A stretch of 5,940 nucleotides of DNA from Desulfurococcales archaeon (lineage in GTDB: Archaea > Thermoproteota > Thermoprotei_A > Sulfolobales > Desulfurococcaceae): the NCBI GenBank assembly GCA_015522345.1, contig WAML01000125.1, forward strand, positions 1-5,940, in the 5' to 3' direction. A model generated the notes under the pieces. That model was given only the letters and a program-made list of their open reading frames with translations. It made no database searches and was not told where the DNA came from. Positions within the stretch are counted from its first letter, which is position 1. The number at the start of each line of letters is the position of its first letter. The translations under genes were made by a program, and so were the position numbers. Below, one piece after another: positions 1 through 5,594 of the stretch.

Positions 1-16
1 TATACATAGTTATGAA

Positions 17-24
17 GAGGTGAT
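17..24 (+). promoter_or_regulatory. Strong Shine-Dalgarno for the iron permease
   Basis: GAGGTGAT is complementary to the conserved archaeal 16S rRNA 3' end and sits 4 nt before the GTG at 29, so it fixes that start. A TGA in another frame (21-23, read after ATG AAG AGG) lies inside it. This could be the stop codon of an upstream gene, which would make the permease translationally coupled to it. Only 20 bases of that possible gene are in the window. Confidence 0.75.
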
Positions 25-28
25 TTGA

Positions 29-880
29 GTGCTTGCATCCTTCATAATATCCTTCAGAGAAGCGTTTGAGGCACTAATAATAATAGTTTTAATAGTAACC
101 TATCTAAAGGGAGTTGGTAAGAAACATCTAGTTAAACCCGTTATTGTGGGAGGTATAGCTGCGGTTGTAGCAAGTATTTCCTTAGGGATAATTATATATT
201 TAGCGTATGTAGCTACCTTAGTCTTCATCAATAAAGCCTTAATAGAAGCTATTAGCGCTTTCATAGCAGTTGCAGTACTCACTAGTGTAATATATTGGAT
301 GGCTAGAAAAGGGCCTAAGATAAAACAAGAGATTAGAGAGAAAATTGAAGAAAAGATATTCTACAATAAGCCCGATAGTGTAAAAGTATATTTAAGCATG
401 GCATCTATAGGCTTTATAATAGTCTTTAGAGAAGGAATTGAAACTATATTGTTCTCACTACCATTAATTCTTCAAGACATACTTTCAACAACACTAGGTT
501 TAGTAGCAGGCACTATCCTAAGCCTAGGCATATCGTATACAATATTCCGCTACGGAGTAAGAATTAGTCTAAGGAAATTCTTCTATATAACAAGCATACT
601 ACTTATCCTAATAGCCAGTGGAATGCTAGGATATGGTGTTCATGAAGTACTTGAATATGGTGAAGACATAGGTATAGATCTTGGAATACTTAGTCAGCCA
701 CTTTATAAAATAAATATAAGTGCCGACAATCCATTACATGAAGAAAACATTGTAGGAACTATACTATCTATACTAATAGGCTATACAACAGAGATGGAAT
801 TACTTAGAGCTATAGTACAGCTATCATACCTATTCATAGCGCTCACAATAATATCCAAGGTATATAGGATGAGGAAGTAA
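29..880 (+). CDS. FTR1-family high-affinity iron permease
   Basis: Polytopic membrane protein of 283 aa, predicted to move iron across the cytoplasmic membrane. Two REXXE-type motifs, the hallmark of the FTR1 family, are visible: REAFE at residues 10-14 and REGIE at 134-138, each inside a hydrophobic helix. About seven hydrophobic segments can be drawn (roughly 4-24, 36-60, 68-90, 122-142, 150-172, 184-206, 262-279), with a charged loop at 92-118, which matches the family topology and length. The GTG start is chosen because an in-frame TGA lies immediately upstream (26-28) and a near-perfect Shine-Dalgarno (GAGGTGAT, 17-24) precedes it by 4 nt. No multicopper ferroxidase or EfeO/EfeB-like partner is visible. 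Family assignment is strong. The metal actually carried is inferred, and the neighbouring genes concern copper. It converges with the minus-strand unit ending at 978. Confidence 0.9.
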   Translation: MLASFIISFREAFEALIIIVLIVTYLKGVGKKHLVKPVIVGGIAAVVASISLGIIIYLAYVATLVFINKALIEAISAFIAVAVLTSVIYWMARKGPKIKQEIREKIEEKIFYNKPDSVKVYLSMASIGFIIVFREGIETILFSLPLILQDILSTTLGLVAGTILSLGISYTIFRYGVRISLRKFFYITSILLILIASGMLGYGVHEVLEYGEDIGIDLGILSQPLYKINISADNPLHEENIVGTILSILIGYTTEMELLRAIVQLSYLFIALTIISKVYRMRK

Positions 881-889
881 TAATGGATA

Positions 890-900
890 CCCTCTTCTTT
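890..900 (+). terminator. Pyrimidine-rich terminator candidate after the permease gene
   Basis: A C/T-only tract (CCCTCTTCTTT) begins 10 nt after the permease stop. Archaeal termination commonly uses T-rich tracts on the coding strand without a hairpin. The tract is short and interrupted by C, so support is modest. Confidence 0.3.
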
Positions 901-968
901 AAACAAAAAATGGAGAAACACCTATGAACAACGATGCTGAGACATTTCCAAATATATTTTGTAAAAAT
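900..968 (-). terminator. T-tract terminators of the YHS/membrane/Cys-rich unit
   Basis: Read on the minus strand, a T5 run lies at 967-963 just after the TAA at 980-978, and a T6 run lies at 910-905. Two successive oligo-T tracts with no further minus-strand gene are typical of archaeal transcription ends. They separate this unit from the converging permease gene. Confidence 0.4.
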
Positions 969-977
969 AAGTAGTTA

Positions 978-1199
978 TTATTTAAAAGAGAATAGCTTAT
1001 AAAACACTATCTTGCTAAGACCATTATTTTCCCTTACAACATATCCTACAGCATACTTGCTTATCTCTAAAGAACAAGTGCCTGGATGTTGTTTACAATA
1101 TTCCTCACAACGCTTAGCATATTCCATAGAATTATATACTAGGCCACATATCTCGCATGAGTAAAAAACTTCGTTGGCAACAATATGTTTATTTACCAC
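978..1199 (-). CDS. Small Cys-rich putative metal-binding protein
   Basis: A 73-residue soluble protein. From the GTG at 1199 the cysteines are CEIC (15-18), then CEEYC (31-35), His38 and Cys42, giving CxxC-x12-CxxxC-x2-H-x3-C. This can bind one or more metal ions: Zn2+ structurally, or Cu+ given the context. I have a recollection of short proteins of this CxxCG.VY...CEEYC type next to metal-transport genes in archaea and bacteria, but no named family is claimed. A TTG at 1220 would add seven residues and overlap the upstream gene by 16 nt. The GTG at 1199 is preferred because GAGGT (1211-1207) lies 7 nt before it and across the end of the upstream gene, indicating coupled translation. It is the last gene of the three-gene unit. 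No signal peptide or membrane segment is seen, so it is probably cytoplasmic. Confidence 0.75.
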   Translation of the reverse strand: MVNKHIVANEVFYSCEICGLVYNSMEYAKRCEEYCKQHPGTCSLEISKYAVGYVVRENNGLSKIVFYKLFSFK

Positions 1200-1204
1200 A
1201 GCTC

Positions 1205-1693
1205 CTACCTCATGGGACAATGTCCTTTAATCGTTTCTTCTTCCATAAACTCCATAGACTTCATAGAGAGTCCTTTATTTGTTAAGAGTATTTCTTTGGG
1301 ATAAATTATGTTTGAGCCTCTGCTATAACCTATAACCACTATTGTATTATTTAGCTTTATGTACTTAGCCAAAACTTCATCTCCATAAATAACATCTTTT
1401 TTGCCCCCATCATACTCTATAATCCAAGACCCCTCTACTAATACGATATAGTCTCTACCACTATTTTTGTCCCAGACAGTTATTCCTCCACTATTTTTAT
1501 CTATAATAACACCTGTTAAGATAGCCTCGTTTGCTTCAGCAGACTCATCATGATCTTCCATGTGCTCATGCATTCTGAACATATCTGTGATCATGTGGCC
1601 CATGAAGCCAGGCCATGTAAACCATACAGTTAATGCTATGGCGGGTACAGCTACCACTGTTACTAGGATAGTTGCTATTAAGATACTATCCAT
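1205..1693 (-). CDS. Membrane-anchored His/Met-rich protein with beta-rich (OB-like) domain, putative copper-binding
   Basis: A 162-residue protein of no recognised named family. Residues 3-26 form one hydrophobic segment, an N-terminal anchor or uncleaved signal. Directly after it comes a His/Met cluster at residues 31-48 (M31, H33, M34, M38, M41, H42, H44, M45, H48, with acidic residues), the type of sequence that binds Cu+/Cu2+ outside the membrane. Residues 57-140 are strand-rich, beginning LTGVIIDKNSGGITV, with alternating turns resembling a small OB-like barrel. The tail has Met144/147/150 and ends GHCPMR, another possible ligand group. The ATG at 1693 is supported by GAGGCGAT (1704-1697), which overlaps the upstream stop codon; only 2 nt separate the genes. 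I infer an extracytoplasmic copper-binding or delivery role working with the adjacent YHS protein and CopA. Orientation and metal are not shown directly. Confidence 0.75.
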   Translation of the reverse strand: MDSILIATILVTVVAVPAIALTVWFTWPGFMGHMITDMFRMHEHMEDHDESAEANEAILTGVIIDKNSGGITVWDKNSGRDYIVLVEGSWIIEYDGGKKDVIYGDEVLAKYIKLNNTIVVIGYSRGSNIIYPKEILLTNKGLSMKSMEFMEEETIKGHCPMR

Positions 1694-1695
1694 AG

Positions 1696-1887
1696 TTAAT
1701 CGCCTCTCATACCATGCATTAAGTGATGCATTCCCACAGGTCCATGCTCTAAATAGTATTCTGGGTTCTTCTCGAATTCTCTTTTACAGTTCTTACTACA
1801 GAAGTAGTAGATCACGCCTTTGTAGACAGTCTTATACGGTGTCTTCACAGGATCTACTTCCATTCCACATACCGGATCTATAGCCAT
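1696..1887 (-). CDS. YHS/TRASH-domain metal-binding protein with His/Met tail
   Basis: A 63-residue protein that is almost entirely one YHS/TRASH domain: DPVCGMEVDP at 4-13, then a YKG..YYFCS..C segment (22-34) and the typical EFEKNPEYYL end (37-46). Cysteines 7, 30 and 34 give C-x22-C-x3-C, the spacing of TRASH metal-binding domains, which in archaeal copper clusters occur in CopT and CopR. The tail GMHHLMHGM (52-60) adds His and Met ligands, fitting Cu+ or Ag+. It is probably a cytoplasmic metallochaperone or buffer handing Cu+ to CopA; no membrane segment is seen. The ATG at 1887 has GAGGTTA (1900-1894) 6 nt upstream. It is the first gene of the three-gene unit and lies downstream of copA on the same strand, with its own likely promoter. 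Confidence 0.88.
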   Translation of the reverse strand: MAIDPVCGMEVDPVKTPYKTVYKGVIYYFCSKNCKREFEKNPEYYLEHGPVGMHHLMHGMRGD

Positions 1888-1924
1888 AGTTCTTAACCTC
1901 GGTAACGTATATGGAAACCACCCC

Positions 1925-1932
1925 TAATATAG
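1925..1932 (-). promoter_or_regulatory. TATA-box candidate for the YHS unit
   Basis: On the minus strand CTATATTA is preceded by a purine-rich GAAAAAA stretch in the position of a BRE. Initiation about 25 nt downstream would fall near 1902, leaving a short leader that carries the GAGGTTA ribosome site. This suggests the three-gene unit can be transcribed independently of copA. Confidence 0.45.
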
Positions 1933-1947
1933 TTTTTTCACCGGTAC

Positions 1948-1954
1948 AAAAAAT
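1948..1954 (-). terminator. T6 terminator candidate immediately after copA
   Basis: On the minus strand the copA stop TAA (1957-1955) is followed by A and then TTTTTT (1953-1948). An oligo-T tract at the stop codon, followed within 20 nt by a new TATA-like element, suggests that copA transcripts end here and the YHS unit starts anew. Partial readthrough is possible. Confidence 0.45.
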
Positions 1955-4399
1955 TTAGTAACCACTTTCTCTGGGAGGTCTCCACTTCTTCAATGTTAAA
2001 GCATTACTTGTTACAGATACAGAGCTTAATGCCATAGCCAATCCTGCAAACTCCGGTCTTAGAACAAGGCCTGTTGCTGGATACAATACTCCTGCTGCAA
2101 CAGGTATCAGTATGACGTTATATATGAATGCCCAAAATAGATTGAATACTATTTTCTTCTTAATAGCATTACCTATTTCCAACGCTACAACAGTTTCTCT
2201 AAGATCATTTTTAACAAGAACTATATCCCCGGCTTCTTTGGCTATATCTGTTCCACTACCCATAGCAATACCTACGTCGGCTTGAGTAAGACTTGGAGCA
2301 TCATTTACTCCATCTCCAACCATTGCAACAACTTCTCCCCTTCTCTGCAGATCCTTTATAATATCTGCCTTATCCTCAGGAAGTACTTCTGCAATAACTT
2401 CATCAATACCTAGCATACGGGCAATAGCCTTGGCTGTAACCTTGTTATCACCAGTCAACATAACTACTTTAAGGCCTTTTTTCTTCAGATAATCTATTAC
2501 TTGTTTAGCGTATTCCCTAGGTGTATCAGCTAGCGCTATAACGCCGGAGAGCCTATTATCTATAGCTACATATACAACTGTCTTTCCTTCTTCTCTAAAC
2601 TTCTCAACAAACTTCTTTGCTGGAGAAAGATCTATTTCGTAAGCTCTCATAAGCCTCTCATTTCCAACAATAATCGTCTCTCCATTAACTCTAGCTATAA
2701 CTCCCTGGCCAGGTATGGAATCGAAGAACTCTGGATCGATTTCTTTGTTTTTCTTAACCACTTGTACAGCCTTCTTAATTATTGCTTTAGCTAATGGGTG
2801 CTCGCTATTCTTTTCAGCAGCGTAAGCTCTAGCTAAAACGTCTTTTTCGCTATAACCATTTACACTATATACATTAGTTACCTCTGGCTCTCCTTTAGTT
2901 AATGTACCTGTTTTATCGAATACTATTGTTGTTAATCTAGGTATTTTTTCTAAAACCTCTATATTCTTAATTATTATCCCTAGTTCAGCAGCTTTACCGA
3001 CTCCAACTACTATTGCTGTCGGTGTCGCTAGACCTAGTGCACACGGACATGCTATCAATAGTACTGAAGCAGTAAAGAGAATGGCTAGATTAAGTGGTGC
3101 TCCTCCTACAAAATACCAGTAACTAAAAGTAGCTATAGCTATAGCGATGACTATCCATGCAAAATACCCTGCAACTTTATCGACAAGCCTTTGTATAGGT
3201 GGTTTACCCATCTGTGCTTGTCTAACAAGTTTTATAATTTGAGACAATACAGTCTCTTTGCCAACTCTAGTAGCTATAATCTTTAGTGCTCCACTCTTCA
3301 ATATAGTTCCAGCAACAACAGGATCTCTTTCCTTCTTAAAAACAGGTATGGGTTCGCCAGTAAGCATCGATTCATCAACGTAGCCTTGTCCAGCAATAAC
3401 AACTCCATCAACAGGTATTTTCTCGCCAGACTTAACGACAACGACATCTTTTACTCTAACATCCTCTATAGGAACCTCTGTTTCCACGCCATTTCTTATA
3501 ACTCTAGCAGTCTTAGCCTGTAACTCCATAAGCTTACGTACAGCTTCTCCAGTGCGTATCTTCATCCTTAGCTCTAGGTACTTCCCCAACAGTATGAAGG
3601 CTATGACAACAGCTCCTGCCTCAAAATACGTTTCGGGAGAATCTACGAGGCCGAGCATAACGGCTATACTGAATATATAGGCAGAACCTGTTCCAAGAGA
3701 TACAAGCATATCCATACCAGCACTTCTATTCTTTAAAGCCTTGTATGCTCCGATGAAGAATCTCTTACCGCCAATAAATATTACTGGAGTAGATGCTACA
3801 AACCCTATTACATCTCTATAGCTCCAGAAAGGTGGAGGGCCGATAAATAGACCGGACATAATGTATGCTGCAAGAGGTAGTGCTAGAATAAGGCTTAGTA
3901 TAGTGATTTTCTTGAGTTTCGCTAATTCGTCTTTAAGGATCTTTGATTCTACGTCCTCAACTTCTATTTCTCCTTTAACACTAACGACTCTATAGCCTAT
4001 GGATTCAATGAATTCCTTTACGTCATTAATATTTGTTGTAAGAGGATTGAAGATTACTGAAACGCTTTTAGCAGCATACGATGCATTTACATCAACTATA
4101 CCGGGCAACGACATAACTCTATTCTCTATAACAGACTCTTCATCGATAGACGATAAGTTCTCTATAACTAAGTATGCTTCTTCTTTGTATACGTCATAGC
4201 CTGCATCTCTAACAGCATTAACTATGTCCTTTAAAGACACTTTGCCGGGATCATATTCTACTATAGCTTCTTCTCTAGCAAAACTTACTTCAGCTCTAGA
4301 AACCCCCTTAATTGATTTAAGTCTCTTCTCGATAGTAGTGGCACACGAAGCACAGTGCATTCCAATTAGTTTTAGTTTCTCTACGCGTGTATTTGGCAT
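1955..4399 (-). CDS. copA: Copper-exporting P1B-1-type ATPase CopA
   Basis: An 814-residue P-type ATPase of usual CopA length that exports Cu+ (or Ag+) from the cytoplasm using ATP. Order of domains: an N-terminal HMA domain with GMHCASC (13-19); a second HMA-like domain at about 74-142 that has lost its CxxC; membrane helices between about 165 and 275; an actuator domain with TGE (347-349); the CPC transport motif (451-453); DKTGT with phosphorylated Asp495; the SEHPL nucleotide-binding signature (532-536); TGD (649-651); GDGVNDAP (695-702); and two last helices with Tyr760-Asn761 and MALSS (789-793). CPC plus YN plus MxxSS is the P1B-1 (monovalent copper) signature. All catalytic residues are present. 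The ATG at 4399 begins just before the HMA fold; the ribosome site is weak (GAAGTGG, about 8 nt upstream). The gene is divergent from the ArsR-like regulator gene, which probably represses it through the dyad at 4407-4433. Confidence 0.96.
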   Translation of the reverse strand: MPNTRVEKLKLIGMHCASCATTIEKRLKSIKGVSRAEVSFAREEAIVEYDPGKVSLKDIVNAVRDAGYDVYKEEAYLVIENLSSIDEESVIENRVMSLPGIVDVNASYAAKSVSVIFNPLTTNINDVKEFIESIGYRVVSVKGEIEVEDVESKILKDELAKLKKITILSLILALPLAAYIMSGLFIGPPPFWSYRDVIGFVASTPVIFIGGKRFFIGAYKALKNRSAGMDMLVSLGTGSAYIFSIAVMLGLVDSPETYFEAGAVVIAFILLGKYLELRMKIRTGEAVRKLMELQAKTARVIRNGVETEVPIEDVRVKDVVVVKSGEKIPVDGVVIAGQGYVDESMLTGEPIPVFKKERDPVVAGTILKSGALKIIATRVGKETVLSQIIKLVRQAQMGKPPIQRLVDKVAGYFAWIVIAIAIATFSYWYFVGGAPLNLAILFTASVLLIACPCALGLATPTAIVVGVGKAAELGIIIKNIEVLEKIPRLTTIVFDKTGTLTKGEPEVTNVYSVNGYSEKDVLARAYAAEKNSEHPLAKAIIKKAVQVVKKNKEIDPEFFDSIPGQGVIARVNGETIIVGNERLMRAYEIDLSPAKKFVEKFREEGKTVVYVAIDNRLSGVIALADTPREYAKQVIDYLKKKGLKVVMLTGDNKVTAKAIARMLGIDEVIAEVLPEDKADIIKDLQRRGEVVAMVGDGVNDAPSLTQADVGIAMGSGTDIAKEAGDIVLVKNDLRETVVALEIGNAIKKKIVFNLFWAFIYNVILIPVAAGVLYPATGLVLRPEFAGLAMALSSVSVTSNALTLKKWRPPRESGY

Positions 4400-4406
4400 T
4401 TCAGAG

Positions 4407-4433
4407 CCACTTCTACAATATTTTTAGTAGTGG
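4407..4433. promoter_or_regulatory. 27-bp dyad, candidate operator between copA and its regulator
   Basis: The left arm starts CCACTTCTACAA (4407-4418) and the right arm ends TTTTTAGTAGTGG (4421-4433), centred on 4420. Ten of 13 pairs match, with mismatches at 4412/4428, 4416/4424 and 4419/4421. It lies 8 bp upstream of the copA ATG, over the expected copA transcription start, where a bound winged-helix dimer would block initiation. A hairpin is possible on paper, but the position in a divergent promoter favours a protein-binding site. The regulator encoded next door is the obvious candidate ligand; this is inference. Confidence 0.6.
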
Positions 4434-4437
4434 TCAG

Positions 4438-4448
4438 ATAAATTTTTT
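4438..4448. promoter_or_regulatory. AT-rich TATA-like element serving copA and possibly the regulator
   Basis: ATAAATTTTTT on the plus strand reads AAAAAATTTAT on the minus strand. For copA (minus) it would place initiation near 4415, about 16 nt before the ATG and inside the dyad. For the regulator (plus) it would place initiation near 4467, giving a leader of about 17 nt to the ATG at 4484. It may be a shared bidirectional core. Confidence 0.4.
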
Positions 4449-4460
4449 AGTAACCCTGTA

Positions 4461-4467
4461 TTTATAT
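4461..4467 (+). promoter_or_regulatory. Alternative TATA box for the ArsR-like regulator
   Basis: TTTATAT matches the archaeal TATA consensus well. Its spacing to the ATG at 4484 is only about 20 nt from its centre, a little short for a leaderless start there. Either initiation uses short spacing, translation begins at the ATG at 4511, or the element at 4438-4448 is used instead. Confidence 0.4.
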
Positions 4468-4483
4468 CTACTTGGTAGATTGT

Positions 4484-5050
4484 ATGGAGAAGATTCCATT
4501 AATAGTTAGAATGAATGAAGCAAAAGCTTTATCGGATGAAATAAGGGTTTTCATACTAGACCTATTATCTAAGAAGCCTATGAGCGTTCATGAAATAGCT
4601 GAGGAGCTTAAGAAGAGAGGCTTGTATAAGAACATTAACACGATAAGGTATCACATACAGGTTCTTAAGGAAGCGGGTCTCATAGAGTTAGTTGCTACAA
4701 GAGAAGTGAAAGGCGGTGTACTAAAATACTATGCTGCTAAGAGAAAGGTATATCCATTTGAAGTGCCGAAGGATATTGAAGAAGCCCTTAAACCTGTGGC
4801 AGAACAAGCTTATGGGGATCTAAAGAAGATAGTCCTTAACTTAGTGAGAAACCATAGAGAAATAATAATTGAGACAGCTAAGAAGCTAAAACCTTGTCCA
4901 TACTGTATAACAAAACACTTTGCTGAATACGTTATACTAGAAGCCCTTAGGTACGCATTAGGAAAAGTTATGGAAGATCCTGATGTAAGGAAGGAGCTAG
5001 AAGAATTCAGTGAAGAACGAAATAATAGAATAGATGCTATAGTGGAATAG
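4484..5050 (+). CDS. ArsR-like winged-helix regulator with C-terminal CPYC-x3-H candidate metal site
   Basis: A 188-residue DNA-binding protein. From the ATG at 4484, residues 12-90 are a winged helix-turn-helix of the ArsR/MarR kind: AKALSDEIRVFILDLL (helix 1), SVHEIAEEL (34-42), recognition helix NTIRYHIQVLKEAGLIE (52-68), and a wing at 69-83. A mostly helical region follows, containing CPYCITKH with Cys138, Cys141 and His145, then a long helix and an acidic tail. The CxxC-x3-H group is a plausible Cu+, Ag+ or Zn2+ sensing site, placed far from the HTH, unlike the classical ArsR alpha-3 site. An in-frame TTG at 4472 would add four residues; the ATG is preferred. A weak GGTAG (4474-4478) precedes it. 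Divergence from copA and the dyad between them suggest it is a metal-responsive repressor of copA. It is not the Lrp-type CopR with a TRASH domain described from Sulfolobus. Confidence 0.85.
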   Translation: MEKIPLIVRMNEAKALSDEIRVFILDLLSKKPMSVHEIAEELKKRGLYKNINTIRYHIQVLKEAGLIELVATREVKGGVLKYYAAKRKVYPFEVPKDIEEALKPVAEQAYGDLKKIVLNLVRNHREIIIETAKKLKPCPYCITKHFAEYVILEALRYALGKVMEDPDVRKELEEFSEERNNRIDAIVE

Positions 5051-5078
5051 TGAGCACTTACTTAATTGCTTTAGCAGA

Positions 5079-5560
5079 CTAGCATTTATTGGAACAATTA
5101 CGGTACTTAACAGTATTCACAGCGATCCTAGAGCTGACCATAAGCGAGAACTCTACTCTATAAAGCACTCCTGCTATAAAAGGTATGGCGAAAACATTAT
5201 ATCCTGTAGCCTATAATAGGTTTTGCCCAGTCTTCTTATATGATTTCCTTAGATAACTCTATAGCCTTAGAGGCATTCCCGAGATCGTTATTAATTAAAA
5301 TAATGTTCGTCGACTCAATAGCTATGTTTGTTTAAGCACCTATTGTATACCTGCGACAGCTTGAGTAAGACTTGGAGCATCATATACTCCACCGCTAATC
5401 ATAGCGACTATATAGTCTCTTCTCCTAGCCTTCTCTAGAATATACTTTCTAACAACGTTGCTCTAAACACCTACATTAACTCTCTCATACCAATTCTTAC
5501 CAGCAGTTATGAGATCAAGTGTGAGTTCCCGGGTGGAATACAGTTCAGGAATTACAGGCA
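5079..5560 (-). pseudogene. Decayed 3' fragment of a second P1B-type ATPase gene
   Basis: No intact frame remains, but minus-strand translation recovers the end of a CPx-type ATPase in order. LITAGKNW (from about 5520) corresponds to the TGDNW region. VAMISGGVYDAPSLTQA (about 5407-5357) is the GDGVNDAP hinge with the Asp and the Asn replaced. TNIAIESTNIILINNDL lies at about 5333-5283, followed by ASKAIELSKEII (5275-5240). In a shifted frame, GYNVFAIPFIAGVLYR (about 5211-5160) is the YN-containing helix. Remnants then run to a TAG at 5081-5079. There are at least three in-frame stops (for example in the 5470s, at 5348-5346 and at 5239-5237) and a frameshift between about 5240 and 5210. The first two-thirds (HMA, actuator, phosphorylation site) are absent. 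The broken 5' end lies next to the tRNA-derived att segment, suggesting truncation by recombination there. YN and GDNW-like residues suggest a copper-type pump; the metal is uncertain. Confidence 0.85.
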
Positions 5561-5594
5561 TTGTGTAAAGGAGCGTTTTAGGAGGTTTAAGAAT

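Noticed and set aside
100..282. 60-codon open frame on the minus strand
   Set aside because: It lies wholly antisense to the well-supported permease gene, has no ribosome site and no recognisable domain.
1560..1883. 107-codon open frame on the plus strand
   Set aside because: It is antisense to the YHS and anchored-protein genes, which have clear domains and start signals; composition looks like a shadow frame.
1939..1946. ACCGGT palindrome between copA and the YHS gene
   Set aside because: Only six bases of perfect symmetry; too short to claim as an operator.
3999..4427. Two 66-67-codon open frames on the plus strand
   Set aside because: Both are antisense to the HMA domains of copA, without ribosome sites or family resemblance.
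4406..4435. Intrinsic hairpin terminator
   Set aside because: The dyad lies in a divergent promoter between two gene starts, so neither gene would end there.
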